Origin: Blastomussa wellsi
Lineage: Eukaryota > Cnidaria > Anthozoa > Scleractinia > Plerogyridae
Length of the DNA: 64,000 nucleotides
Assembly (NCBI GenBank): GCA_947652115.1
Contig: OX393564.1
Coordinates: forward strand, 14,948,776-15,012,775
Reading direction: 5' to 3'
Shown here: positions 9,876-21,739 of the stretch, piece by piece
Position numbering within the stretch: the stretch's first letter is position 1
Layout: each line of letters opens with the position of its first letter
The notes under the pieces: model-generated
The model's database searches: none
What the model saw: the letters and a program-made list of their open reading frames with translations, nothing else
Told to the model about the DNA's origin: nothing
Position numbers and translations under genes: made by a program

Positions 9876-12800
9876 GTACTGAAAAGCATCGTAATGCACC
9901 TCAATTTTACCATCATGGCCCAGAAGAATTTTATCCTGTAGTGAGCATTTTTAAGGGAACCCCGTTGAAGGTATGAGTTCATAATCCAGTTCACAATTAT
10001 GAGGTCATAATTCATTTGCTCTTTAATGCAGGGCTGCAATTTTTTTTCTTGTAAGGGCATATGTCCAACTAGGGCACCGTGAGATCTCTCTTGCGACGTA
10101 CAAAAACATTCCATATCTGTACTGAGAACTGAAAACAGCAGTTACGAATTGTAAGAAAAACAGGACTTAATACATAAACATTTGAAAACACAAACCAAAA
10201 AAAAAAACAGTCTTACCACAAGGTTAAATACAAAAACATTGTAACTTTGTGGCTAATGCTGCTAATGTAGATGCAGATTACAAGTACACTGTACGAAGGA
10301 TCCTTGACAGCCCTTTCATTACAAGGGAAACAATCGGTGAGCATACATGACCCGCTTAATACTCAAATGTCGCAAGGCATTATCGGGGCGATCTAAACAG
10401 GGTTCGTAGACGATAAGTTTTCCAACATAAGAGAATCTTTTACAGCAAAGCAAAGAATATGAATGGGAGCATTATGATTTTTGTTATTATTCTTAATGTT
10501 TTAGAACCAAATATCCGCCAATGGAATTTTCTAGAAGGACACAGTCCTTGAAAAAATGAGTGGTATCTATTGTCACACCGTTTTCTTTTTTTTAATGGTG
10601 ACTTAGGGTCGCATTAGATTTTGATCCCTGTAATTGTGGCAACACAAATGTACATTCGAAAGAGTGTGGTATTAGAAAGTCTAATTTTATTTGTAGTCAA
10701 ATGTTGCACCAAAAAAATGGTCGGCCATTGTCCAATGACTGACTGTTATTTGCAGCCCTGTTAATGTGATAATTTGTTTGTCAACATGACTGGATATTTT
10801 GTACTGTACTATTGCAGCTTTCCATTGTTCGTTGTCTATAGTCCATTCAGTCATTTGAAACTCTTTTTTGTCAGCTTGGTGCCTCAAAAGAAGCTGCTGA
10901 CTGTTCGTCTCCTCCAAGCAATTCAAAAGATGACATGGAGCTAGAGTTTCACACTAGCAGTGATGTTAAAGAGGAAACTTGTCCAGTTGAAGCTACAAGT
11001 GGGGTAAGTCATTTTTGTCTTCAAATGCATTGTTTATTACTTTCCTTGGGATTTTGTTATTTTCCTGTTTACCACTAGTTGACATTTCAACAATTACATC
11101 ACATGATCTCCAAATTTGACATTTCCATGGCAACCAGTTTTTAACAACCATGCATTCCAAAATTTTCATTTTTCAGTTTTAATTGATATTATTTCTATGG
11201 TTTATGGTGTTATTTATGTTTTTAGCCTTAGCAGCAATTAATCAAATTAGATATATTTTAGCTTATGTAATACCAATTTCAGTTAAATATTTCTTTAAAC
11301 CTGATGAAATCCAAGATGGCAACCAGAATTACAATGAAGACTATATTGCCCTGTATTCAGTTGTGTGCGACCGCATTGGAGTGGAGGCCGGAGGGGAAAA
11401 GGAAACCAGGAAGACCGAAGACAACTTGGCGGAGGATGGTCGAGGAGGAAAGACGTTTAGCTGGGTGGGAAACATGGGCAAGCGTGAGGGCCAAAGCAGT
11501 GGACCGGTGCCAGTGGAGAAATAGTGTTAAAGCCTTATGTGCCTTATGGCACCAAGAGAAATGATGATGATGATGATGATTCAGTTGATGTGCTCTATTT
11601 TCAATTTTGAAACATTCTTTAATCAGGTATTTGTGTTTTTCAGTCCAATAACTTCCATTTTCTTAAAGAAATTAAAAATGGCGGATCCAAGATGGCGGCT
11701 ATTTCAATGTGAAAGACATCATAGTGATGTTATTATTGTTGCTAATGAGAGCTAACCTATTGTTAGGCACAAGAATATCATCAGACATGTTACTTCTAAG
11801 ACTTTGTGGTTATACATCGAAAAGTGAAGAAATATTGATGAAATAGCATTTTAGCCAATAAAATCGGATAAATGACGTTATATTACATCACCGTGTCGAC
11901 AAAGCATCTAAAGTTATTCGAATTGTTGTTTACAACGTCCTGTATTATTTTAATTAGTTTTACGAGCAAATTAAACTGAAAAGAAGGAAAAAACAAGTTT
12001 CAACTCATAGTCAAAAACTAATGTGGTATACCATGAAGAAGTGAAATGCATTCTCGTTCAGTTTCCAGCTTCCAAGGCTGTGCTCTAAGAAATATTACAA
12101 GGAACCCAAAGGTTCCAAACTGTGAGATCCGGAGCACCCAGCATAAAGCTTACATGAAAAGAGTAAGTTGATCTGGTCTCCTGAAGGCAAAAGTTAGTCG
12201 CCTGAAGCACCTGGGTGCCCTTAGAGCACAGCCCTGCCTTTGAGCAAGCCAGGATGTAATAGTCTGGAAGTAATTTTCAAAAAATTGTAGCAGGTACAAT
12301 GAATTAAATCAATTTCCTCAATACAAATTCACCCAAAACTTTAGACAGCATCATAGCCCAACAGCAAAATCCACTGGGATTATGTCCCATAGCCTGGGGC
12401 TATGGAACATAACTTCTTTGTATGCTGTATTCTTAAAAGTTATTAACCTTCATTATTACATTCGTTTACCTGTTTAAGGGCTCCCCGGATGTCATCATTC
12501 TAAGTTCTGGTGATGAAACTTCAAGCCATAAAATGTTCAAGAAAAGGAAGCATAAAAAGAAAGTACGGGTTTCAGTTTTAAGTTTGGGCGATGAAAGCTC
12601 TACGGAAAGAGACAGAAAAGAGAAAGCAAGAGCAAGGAAGCGTAAGCGACAGAGAAAAGTTACGGTGAGTACTCTTTTAAACACAAGAATTTTGCCCATT
12701 AATTAAAATAAGTAAATAGTTAAAGTTTACCCAAGAGCCATACTTAGAGAGTTTGAAATAATAATAATTATAGCAGCAAGAACTTTACCAACACAAGCCT

Positions 12801-13395
12801 TGATGGACGATGGCTATTACAAAAAAGACTGAAAATATTATTATCAGGATGGTCCAACCTGTTTTATAAGAGTTTGCCCTTAAAATGTATCATCCCTAAA
12901 GATAAGAGTTTTTAAAGGAAAATCACAAACAGCAGGAACAAGGATATAGAGGTAACCCTATGATTGACTAATAACCCATGCAGAGGGGGGCAAAGTACTG
13001 CCAGTCACTTCAGGCTAATAAAGCCAAGATACATGTATACTCAAGCCTGATGGGCCACTTGGCTGGTATGCAGACTTCACCTACAGTACTTTTATCTTAA
13101 TAATTTCTACCAATTTGCAGGAAGGTGTGCTTGAAGGGTTAGCAAACAGTTTGAGAGGCTTAAGTTCCAATGAAAACACACCAACAAAAAAGGCGAAAGT
13201 GATCCAAATTGACAAAGATGAAAGAACTTTTATCTTAATAATTTCTACCAATTTGCAGGAAGATGTGCTTGAAGGGTTAGCAAACAGTTTGAGAGGCTTA
13301 AGTTCCAATGAAAACACACCAACAAAAAAGGTGAAAGTGATCCAAATTGACGAAGATGAAAGAATAAGTACCAAGAAAGCTCTTTTTGATGACAA
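9876..13395 (+). CDS. Linker exons of the OTU/MULE-like gene
   Basis: Five exons with good splice sites: 9876-9970, 10271-10336, 10875-11003, 12479-12664 and 13121-13395. From 9970 to 12664 every junction is phase 0, and the last exon ends in phase 2 (GACAA, then GTAAGT), which matches the start of the transposase exon at 13903. The encoded linker is acidic and serine-rich (GSPDVIILSSGDETSSH), then strongly basic (KKRKHKKKVR, RKRKRQRKV), so a nuclear localisation signal is likely. The exon at 13121 contains an internal duplication (see 13088-13395). The exon at 10271 is open in two frames; I chose phase 0 because both neighbours require it. Confidence 0.6.
11304..11582 (+). pseudogene. 5'-truncated non-LTR retrotransposon tail
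   Basis: The frame reads GKRKPGRPKTTWRRMVEEER and GWETWASVRAKAVDRCQWRN, then ends WHQEK followed by TGA. This is the characteristic extreme C-terminus of many animal LINE reverse-transcriptase proteins. It is followed at once by an ATG/GAT trinucleotide run (about 11561-11580), the usual 3' tail of such elements. Only the last 85 or so residues remain. It lies in the intron between the exons at 11003 and 12479. Confidence 0.75.
13088..13395 (+). repeat. 138-bp tandem duplication spanning an intron end and an exon
   Basis: The segment from ACTTTTATCTTAATAATTTC through the exon ending at about 13225 is repeated with offset 138 (second copy from 13226). The offset is a multiple of three and the copied intron tail is open, so reading continues through both copies. 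The peptides VLEGLANSLRGLSSNENTPT appear twice. A second acceptor (TTTGCAG, 13251-13257) allows the alternative of using only the second copy. A few substitutions separate the copies (for example GGTGTG versus GATGTG). Confidence 0.9.
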
Positions 13396-13468
13396 GTAAG
13401 TTTGCTCAAAATTTTTCATTGGTTGATGCTTACTTAATGGGCCAGCAAGAATTTTAGCTATTATCGCA

Positions 13469-13732
13469 CCAGTGCAGAGAGTTAGATTAGAGAGCATCAT
13501 AAGCATGCAATGTGTGCAGAGAGTTAGATTAAACAGCATCATAGGCATGCAATGTGTGCAGAGAGGTAGATTTAAACAGCATCATAGGCATGCAATGCAG
13601 GCAAAGAGTAAGATTTAAAAGAAAGAAAGAAGAAAGTTAGATAGCATTGTAGGTATCCAATGAGCACACAGAGTTTGATAAGACGGCATCATGGGCATGA
13701 ATTGCATGCAGAGAGTTAGATTAGACACAGTG
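13469..13732. repeat. Intronic minisatellite, unit about 45 bp
   Basis: Five to six degenerate copies of a unit containing GCAGAGAGTTAGATTA and AGCATCATAGGCATGCAATG. The array is in the intron before the transposase exon, followed by a poly-C run (13820-13837). Confidence 0.8.
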
Positions 13733-13902
13733 ATTACGAGCTTGATAAAAAGTTTAACATTTAAAAAATTTAGATTCTATTCAGCTTTTCAAAATTGCCA
13801 TAAAAGTGTGGGGTGTAAGCCCCCCCCCCCCCCCCCGACTGAGGGTTTATTTTAAGACTGTTCTTTTTTGTTGTTTTTAATGTCTCATTTTGTCTTTTTC
13901 AG

Positions 13903-16348
13903 GGAAGGTGTACTAATACAGAAAGGTAACAGGACATATCTGAACCAGGAGGAGATCGATGAAATGGAAGATATCATGGTTAAAGCAGTTCCACCTACTC
14001 CCAATGGCCCATCCAAATATGAAGTCGTGTACAATGAGAATGATCCCCTGTCAGCTGTTGCAGATGAATGGAACTGGGGTCGTGCGCAGCCATGTAATAG
14101 AAAAGGTTTCTGCAAGGGAGGAAGACGTACTTTGCAGATCTGTCGAGGTTCCATGGAATGCCCGAATCTTTCCTGTCCTTTTAAGAAGATCCATAAAGCA
14201 ACTAATAAAGCCGACTTTACTAAGAAGAAAACATGTTCACATTGCAAAGCAGTAGCGTCAGAAATAGAATGCTCTGCACGCAAATATGTGGAGAATGACA
14301 GGTGCCACAAAAGGATGAAGGTAGTTTACATTGGTGTACACACTTGTCAACCAAGGGTACGAGAGAGGAAGCCTGATAAAAGTCATGTTGAAAATGCTGT
14401 GCGTGTTCGTCCCACCATCACGCCAGGTCAATTACAAATGGAGACAGTAAGAGAGGCCCTTTTAAGTGGAAAAAGTGGAGAGGCGGTTGCTGATGTTGCC
14501 ATGCAGTATAGTAACAGAAGGCACCTTCAATACCTCCAAAGTAAAGTACGAGAAACAACGAGACCAGGGGGATCAGATATTGAAGCTGTGCGTGTGTTGA
14601 AAGAGGACTTTGCTAAGCGTGGCTTAGACAACAATTTAATACTTGAAGTTGGTGATGACTTTGTTATTCTTTCTTCTGAAGAGAAAATTCGCCTTGGGGC
14701 CCTAATAACACTAGGCATGATTCATGAGCCAGTAAGTTTGGATGGATGTGAAAGCCATGCCAAAAACCACTCAGAGGTTGAAATGACCACGTATTATCCC
14801 TTGATACGAAGAAACGTGAAGCTGGTCAGCATGTTTGCCCCAAAGCCTGGCGAGAACTCAGATAATGTTGCAAAAATGGTTTCTTCATTTGATAAAGCGG
14901 TAAACAACTTATTGCCATATGTGGCTGAAGAGCATGGGCATAATCCTGAAGAATACAGAGGACGTGGCTTGGATGCCCATGCATATGTTGGGGATGAGGG
15001 TGGTGCCCTCTGGAGTGGCCTTTGCAAGGCCAAAGGCAACAATGTCAAAGACAGAACAATTTCTGACACTTATCATGTCAAACAAGACATTCATCGCCAT
15101 CAAAAGTACTTTAAGGATGCATGTGACAAAACATTGTTCTCAAAGCTTATGTGCGATGCAATGAATGCCCCCACCTCTATCCAGGCAGACAAAGCAGAGA
15201 AAGGGATAGAGAAACTTATTGAAACAAAGGCAACCGATAAAAAGAGAATGAAAAATTTCAAGGATTGGTGGTGGAGGAGAAGGCTAAGGTGGCAGCGCTG
15301 GTGTAAAACGGAAGCTTCAAGTTCAGCATCATCTGCAGAGGTGGCAAATTCAAAGTCTATCAGCGCTTCTGGTTATCGCAAAAGACTTCTTGATGTTGTA
15401 ACAACAGAATGTTCAGCAGCAATTCTAGAAGGTGCTGAAATTAAGCGCCAACAAATTGGCTTAAAAACAGTAGGGCGTGGGCCCTCAATAGCAGATCGCG
15501 AGGAGCAGCAGGAAAAAAACTTGTTTGAAGATCAGCAAGCATCTGCTGATGCCGTTCAGTTTATAGCAGCCAATGCAGACTCATTGGCACAGTCTAATGC
15601 AATGCAGAGTTTTGGAATGGCACGTGGTGATTTCAGAGTCAACACAAGAGACAGCCACAGGTCTGACAAAAGGAGAAAAACTACCAATAACCAAAAACCA
15701 CCAAACCAAGAAAAAAAATCTGCAAATAAGAAGCAACTGAAATTCTTCGAAAAGTCCGTTGAAGGAGTCTCTATGGATATTCTTGAATATAAAAGTGATA
15801 TGACTTCTTTTGAATTCTGCATATTAGATACTATGGGTTACTTACAAAATCTGACTATTTCAAAGGAGAAAACTACTTGTTCAAGCCCAGGGTGTAAAAA
15901 ATATTGTCACCATTTAGTGTGGCTGTTCTGTAAAATCTTTAATTTTGAACAGTCCTGTGCATTAATTTACAAACGACAGTTCTCGAATGCAGAATGGGAA
16001 AAAATTATTGAGGCATTTCCACACCGTGTTCCTCTCACAGATGTAAGCACATGCAGCACTGTAGAACAAGTTTTTCACATTGAAATCAAGAAAACACGCA
16101 AAGAAGCAAAATGCGCAACTTGCAAGAACAAAATTTCATTTGGTGCCCTCCAGGCAAGTACAGAGGGTCCATACCGAACTATTCATTTGACATGGATAAA
16201 AAGGATGTTCTTTTTCTGTCCACGAATAGAATGCATTTCAAAGTTGCCAAGAAACTGTTATATAAAACCATTTCAAGTTGGTGTAGACTTGACATACGAT
16301 CCTGAGTTGACTTCAGAACAAAAAGCTTTAATTAATATTAATAATTAA
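13903..16348 (+). CDS. MULE-like transposase-derived exon with SWIM-like zinc motif
   Basis: Exon of 2446 nt. Its start is set by the AG at 13901-13902, which joins the GACAA donor at 13395 in frame; the ATG further upstream is intronic. The encoded 814 residues begin with a Cys/His-rich region ending in VVYIGVHTCQPR, typical of the HxC-type WRKY-GCM1/FLYWCH/Mutator zinc fingers. The core has candidate acidic residues at VSLDGCESHA plus TTYYPL, YVGDEGGALW and DTYHVKQDIHRH, an arrangement like MULE DDE transposases. A tryptophan-rich basic patch (DWWWRRRLRWQRWCK) follows. Near the C-terminus CSSPGCKKYCHHLVWLF resembles a SWIM finger. A polyadenylation signal lies 41 nt after the stop. No frameshift or stop is seen, so it is probably expressed or recently active. 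Zisupton/KDZ-type origin is an alternative. Confidence 0.75.
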
Positions 16349-16389
16349 TACCACTTGTGCTTCTTTTGTCATGTTGACTTCATACATTT

Positions 16390-16395
16390 AATAAA
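16390..16395 (+). terminator. AATAAA polyadenylation signal
   Basis: AATAAA 41 nt after the stop of the transposase-like exon, at the usual place for cleavage and polyadenylation of that transcript. Confidence 0.7.
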
Positions 16396-16954
16396 GTTTT
16401 GTTTTCCCCTTCAGCTCTGTGTAGACTAATTTCTTATGAGATAATTTATGGTCCACTTTCTCTTTGGGGGAATACGCTTTCATCACCAAACTTCTTTCGT
16501 ATGATCAATAACGGTTTTTCCCAGGTCAAATCCTACCAACTTATGCAACTGTTGCCATGAAAACTACATTGATGTACACTTCGAATAGTTATTAGGGAGT
16601 CCGGAAGGTGAAACGGTTTATCTGGGGAATACGTTTGGTATGACCGGTTGTCGTGTTATATGTTTATGGATATAAAAACATCAATTTGGGGATTTAAACA
16701 CCCCTGGGAGTTACGAGAGGAGTGGGCAGAGAAATCGGCCACCCTTCCCCACTCGAAAAGATCCAAAAAAAGGAGAGCTGCTCTGAATTAAGACAGTCAT
16801 TTCACTTTACCATGAACCCATGAGCCGTCAATTTGTTTTAGGGTGTCACTTATTTCATTCTATTCAGTTAAAAAAGGTTTGATTGCCATTAATTCAAGTG
16901 TTTATGGACGTTCGGGCGAAAATCTTCTAACACTGATTTTTTTTGGTAGTCATG

Positions 16955-17159
16955 GTAGTCATGACCATATTTGGTAGGTCACGTGACCAGAATTAAAAAA
17001 GCCCTCTAAACTCATGCAACTTACATCTAGAGAAGCCAAATCTATGGCATGGCTTTTTCGGAATTTGAGTTACTGAACAAGCTATGACGTCATTAAGTTA
17101 TTGTGACGTCATAGCTTCGTGATCTGATCACGTGGCTTACCAAATATGGTTATGACTAC
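16955..17159. mobile_element. Foldback MITE, 205 bp
   Basis: Imperfect inverted arms of about 36 bp (left GTAGTCATGACCATATTTGG, right ending in CCAAATATGGTTATGACTAC) with a few mismatches. A second inner palindrome lies in the centre (CTATGACGTCA and TGACGTCATAG). No ORF. The rest of 16396-17557 shows nothing else coding. Confidence 0.85.
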
Positions 17160-17342
17160 GGGAAGGCAAACTCTAATAGAACAAACACGCCCAAAAACTA
17201 AACCCAGGGTACTTGTGGATTCCCAGATATGACGGTTGGAAGTCACGATAGTTAAGGTCTACTCCCTTAACTACAAAATGGATGCGACCGATGACTTCTA
17301 ACCTTCTAACCTTCTTAGGCTTATTAATTTAATTTTTTTTTT

Positions 17343-17410
17343 TGCCTTGCATGCCTCGCATGTCTGCCTCGCATGCCTCGCTTGCCTCGCATGCCTCGCT
17401 GGCTCGCATA
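17343..17410. repeat. GCATGCCTC simple repeat
   Basis: Degenerate direct repeats of GCATGCCTCGC/TTGCCTCGC over about 65 bp. Confidence 0.8.
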
Positions 17411-17572
17411 TTGTATCCCCTCCTTGCAGGATCTAGGAAGCGCGACTTTTCGCAGATTTCAGTACGTGTAGGTTTATATTGGGACGCACGCATGATAGAA
17501 ATACTATAAACATTTACAATTTCTTAAACATTTTAAAGAGGTCAGAGGAGTGAAATTGGCCGTTTTTATGCT

Positions 17573-17800
17573 AGAGACGTTAAAGCCGTCCGAGACGTTA
17601 AAGCTGTCTCGAGACGACTTTAACGTCTAGCATAAAAACAGTAATTTAGACAGACAGCTTTAACGTCTGACAGCTTTAACGTCTTCTCGTAAGAGCGTCT
17701 AAACGATGCCCTTAACAGACGGCTTTAACGTCTCAGACGTTAAAGGCGTCTAGCATAAAAACGGGACGCCGTTAACTTGGACGCCTTTAACGTCTGCCTC
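17573..17800. repeat. Harbinger subterminal transposase-site cluster
   Basis: The decamer GACGTTAAAG (or its complement CTTTAACGTC) occurs eight times in both orientations within about 230 bp. Two internal copies of the terminal TAGCATAAAAAC motif (about 17618-17630 and 17751-17762) lie in the same region. A related GACGTC/TTTGACGTC cluster is at the other end (21560-21612). These are probable binding sites for the Myb-like protein or transposase. Confidence 0.75.
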
Positions 17801-17863
17801 GTCCCGGAACGACTGGAACTAGTCAGCTTTTCATCCTGATATCGAGGCTCAACGCAAAACAAC

Positions 17864-19309
17864 ATGGCAGCCAAAGAGTCTCGGAGCAGAAAGTGGAGTG
17901 AAAGTGAACTTAAAGTATTTGCAGCTGTTCTTGCTGACGACGAAACTGAATTTGCATTGTCTTTGGAGACTCTGGCACTCAAAAAGTCATCAAATCTTCA
18001 TATTTTTGAAGATATTAAGAAAGAGCTCGATGGTCGTTTACAGAAAGAGAACGCATGCTCGTCTAGTTTTAAGAAAGGGAAAGCGATTCGGGAGATCGAT
18101 ACGTCAGTTGTAAAGCTTAGAGCAAAGTACAAATGGTTAAAGGATCAGTGGCGAAAATACACAGAAAGGGCGAAGACAGGGAGTGGAAAAGCTGCTGTGG
18201 ATGAACCTGAATGGTTTCACATAATCGACCCCTTTTTTTCCAAAACACATACAGAATTAAAGGTTGCAACCAAGGCAGCAGACATTTTTGATAGCAACAG
18301 TGAAGAGGAAGAAGATGATGAGAAGGAGGTCAAGACTGAAGAAAATAAGCCTTCTACTTGTAGTACACCCCGTGAGATGAAGCAGCCATTTATAGATTCA
18401 AGTGCCTCTTCCTTAGATGCAAGTTCCGAACAAAGCCCCTCTTTAGAGAGTGAGAGTGAAGAAGAATGTAACAGGTAAAAAGTAAAAAGTACAAATTCTC
18501 TAATGAAATTTGTAGTAGAAGATAGAGTGGTAAAACTCTCCCTGTGTTATGTGTTTGGTACATTCTGACCAAGTTTATGTTAAAAATATTTGGATGTTCA
18601 GGTATGTACATATATTGTGGTTTTAGTTATCTTTGGTTTAAAATTTCTCAAACCAGTGTGATTTTCATTTTCTCATTTATCGTAATTAAATAAAAATAGA
18701 ACTGGTTCGAAAATCTTAAACCAAAGAAAAGTTAATATCACAACATTTTCATGTATCACTACATGGGATACTAGTACGTACATAGTCCTGCTGATTTGTA
18801 TGGTAAATGAATATGCAACTGAGCTGTTCACCCAAATATCAATTACTATTAGCAAGGAAGTTATCTTCACTTGATAAATGTGGTATTTAGTTTATTGCAC
18901 ATGTTTAAATTTGCCCTGAAAGTGTTAAATTTAGTTTGGAAATCAGTTTTGTGTAAAATTTTAGTTTTGCTGGCCTTAAAAAAACCTCTTTTAGTGTGTG
19001 TCTAGGGTCATAAAGGACATACCTAAAAAGCAGGAGGCATTAAAATCAACTATATCTGTGCACCCCAGGAAACGCAAAGTGAATTCACAGAAAGATACTG
19101 TTAGCCAATTATCAGCAACATTTGAGAATCTTCAAAAAGCACAAGAGCAACGAATGCAAAGGTGGTTTCAGGCAGAACAAAAAAGAGAAAAGCGATTCCT
19201 TGAATATCAGGAGAAACAGGCAGAGTTGAACAGACAGCATGAACTTCTAACCTACAATGTTATTAAATTAAATGTAAACAGGTATCAGTTGTTGTGGTTA
19301 ATGTATTAG
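17864..19309 (+). CDS. Harbinger Myb/SANT-like DNA-binding protein
   Basis: Two exons, 17864-18474 and 19006-19309, join in frame (AACAG|GTAAAA to TCTAG|GGTCAT) to give 304 residues. The N-terminus (RKWSESELKVFAAVLADDE, then KYKWLKDQWRKY) is a Myb/SANT-like trihelix DNA-binding domain. It is followed by an acidic Ser/Glu-rich segment (NSEEEEDDEKE, SLESESEEEC), and a C-terminal Gln/Glu-rich coiled coil in exon 2 (LQKAQEQRMQRWFQAEQKRE). Harbinger elements need such a partner for nuclear import of the transposase and for binding the element ends. The start ATG is in a good context (CAACATGG). The gene appears intact. Confidence 0.9.
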
Positions 19310-19620
19310 GGTTTTGGTGTTAACCAAAACTGATGTTGCAGTTGCCTACTTCTAGATTAAGGGGGATAGGAAACTTTAAGTGTTATCATATGTTCTGAAG
19401 TTCAAAACACAAACCTATTGCCTAACTACTGTTGTTGTTTTAGAGTTAGTGGACTAATAAACAAGCTTGCAACCACTTTCTTTTATTGAGGCTGTCATCA
19501 TAGCCTAGTTTCAAAGTTTTTTTTAAGCCAGACCTTTGTTAAAGATGACTGTTATCTTTATTAACTTTTTGTAGTGCCAGTTTTCAACAAACTGTTGCTT
19601 AAAAAACAACAACAATAAAA

Positions 19621-19925
19621 TTGGGTTACCAACTGATGATGCACATTCTCAAATTTCAACAACCAGTTACTGTTCTAGTGTCTGTTATATACCTGAATAC
19701 ATACAGATCATGTCACCTTTATGAGGTACAGGTAAGATAGGCTAAATCATTCTGTGTTTACATTAGTTAACTGCAAGATGGGCTACCAACTGCATGATGA
19801 TGGACATTTTTAAATTTCAACAACCTGCTGCTGTGCTATTATATACAAAAAATAAATATGATGTCACGGTATACCTCTATAAGGCACAGGTTAGATAAAC
19901 TAAATCTGTGTTAACATTATTCAAA
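19621..19925. repeat. Two-copy direct repeat, unit about 160 bp
   Basis: Between the two Harbinger genes a diverged unit occurs twice. Shared words are ACCAACTG-ATGATG, AAATTTCAACAACC, ATATACA, ATGTCAC and AGGTACAGGT/AGGCACAGGT. No coding signal. Confidence 0.65.
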
Positions 19926-20160
19926 TTCAAAATATTTAGAGAACTCATTTTGCTTTACAGGATTAGAGAAATTTCTTACTGTTCAGTTTAGTTCTAAATC
20001 AGTCCATTCTCTCCAGATCTTTACCCCATCCTGGGGAGTGTTTGGGGTGAAGTGGGGTGTGACACAGAAGAGTTGGTGTACATCGGTTGGGACGATTTCA
20101 CTCGACTACACTAAGGAAACTTAACGTGGGATTTTCCATTGATGTTCCATTTAACTGACT

Positions 20161-21407
20161 TCACTCCATCGACTGTCGTTGCTGCCGGATATCCCAGAGC
20201 CAGTTAGTGATTCTCATCCTGACCTGATCTGCCTCACCATCTTGCTCACCATTTCCTCTCTTTCTAATAAGGTGTAGTCGTTCAATTTCCAGCCTCCACC
20301 TGGGTTTGCATGGGTCATCCCTTGCAATGCATATATTGTGCAAGGCTATGCAGACCATTATGACATGTCTTATGTTCTTAAGTCTACACTCCGTCTTCTT
20401 GTAGAGAATCCTCCACCTTCCTTTCAACATGCCATAGGCGTGCTCTGACACAACTCTAGCCGAGCAAAGCCTCTTGTTTAAATAGCGCTTTCTTGGATCT
20501 CTTGTACTTTCATTGTAGGGTTTCATAAGCCACCAGTAGCGTGGAAATGTGAATGGTATGTCCCCGTACCCCCTTGTTCTTAGCACAGTATTTGGGAAAA
20601 CGTGTCCTTGTTGAATCTCGGCGAATAGGTCACAACTTTTAAGAAGCCTTGAGTCGTGAGTAGAACCAGGAGCCCCCACAGCTGCCCACAGAAACCGCTT
20701 GTTAGAGCCAATAAATCCCATACTGGATACTGAGTATCTTTTCTTGAAGCTAAAATAATTTTTTAGCTTTGTACTGACAAAGACATGAAAACCGTCCCAG
20801 GCTCCTACGCAAGGAAACTCCCAGTTCTCAAGGAAGCTTTCAAGTTCTTGCTTCCATTCGGCTGTATTTCTGGGCAAGTAAACAAATCTGTCGTAAAGAG
20901 TTGAAACTATTACCTTACATACTTGATTAAAAATGACACTGGCGGTCGATTCGGCCACACCAAACAGGTCTCCTACTGTGCTGTAGGTACATCCATGGGC
21001 CAATCGATACAACGTTATCGCAAGCTGTGTGTCGGGGGTATCGGTTCAGGTTTAAAACGAGTCGGCTCCTTGACAAGTTGGTCTTGTACCTCGCCAAGAA
21101 GGAACTGGAATGTTGCTCGATTTACCCGTAAACGTTTTTTAAACGCTTTATCATCCCAATTTAGGTATCCATTTCTCCACCACAAGAAACTCCTTTGATC
21201 GTCTGCACTTCGCTCCTTCTTTGCTTTTTTGTTCAAAACAGAACACAAGCCAATTACTTTGGCCATAGCTAGTTCTTCGTCGTCCATCTCCTGGAAAACG
21301 CGCTTCATAGAATTACTTTTCTTTGTCCAAAACATTTTTAACATCTCCATTCTTTGTGTTTCTTGACGACGGAGATAAAAAGACTTCAGAAGATTCGATC
21401 CTGCCAT
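20161..21407 (-). pseudogene. Harbinger DDE transposase with one frameshift
   Basis: Minus-strand reading starts at the ATG at 21407 (MAGSNLLKSFYLRR) and runs to 20161. The N-terminal part (21407-21035) has the helix-turn-helix region LRVNRATFQFLLGEV. The catalytic part (21033-20161) has CVGAWDGFHVFV with the first Asp, GAPGSTHDSRLL with the second, and SEHAYGMLKGRW with the Glu-bearing ERAFG-like motif. The two parts are one base out of phase at a run of five G (plus-strand 21034-21038), where a sixth base would restore the frame. Length (about 415 residues) and motifs are otherwise normal for HARBI1-type transposases. Either a very recent null mutation or a homopolymer indel in the assembly. 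Confidence 0.9.
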
Positions 21408-21739
21408 GTTTCCAGCAAGTTGCAAGTCGATTTGTTCGTAAATGCGCGCGAAAAGTTTACTCGTGTCCAGTGTCCTCCGAGTGTAGAACCCAGTCTTTTT
21501 TGGTTTTTTATTTCTGTTTTTCTGAAAAGCAGTCTGTTTAATGCGTCCCGTTTTTATACTAGACGTCTTTGACGTCTTAGACGTCAAAGACGTCTAGACG
21601 GCTTTAACGTCTCTAGCATAAAAACGGCCATTCTAGACTCGACCATGCGGTCAAATCACGCCGGCTTCAGCATTGTCACACAACTTACATGACTAAAGTG
21701 CAAACTAATTCTGTTCCAAAATATGAATTTTAAATACAG

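Larger units (their letters stand above)
17558..21629. mobile_element. PIF/Harbinger DNA transposon with intact ends
   Basis: Perfect 33-bp terminal inverted repeats occupy 17558-17590 and 21597-21629, beginning GGCCGTTTTTATGCTAGAGA. A 3-bp target duplication ATT flanks them (17555-17557 and 21630-21632), as expected for this superfamily. The element is 4072 bp and carries the two genes typical of it: a Myb/SANT-like gene on the plus strand and a DDE transposase on the minus strand, convergently transcribed. Identical ends imply recent transposition. It sits just upstream of the first visible exon of the second MULE gene and may have split its 5' region. Confidence 0.95.

Noticed and set aside
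11183..11524. 113-codon ORF overlapping the LINE tail
   Set aside because: It is the wrong frame of the LINE fragment; the adjacent frame carries the recognisable C-terminal motifs.
13868..13902. Start codon of the MULE-like exon upstream of 13903
   Set aside because: The sequence before 13903 is a polypyrimidine tract and acceptor; reading joins in phase to the exon ending at 13395.
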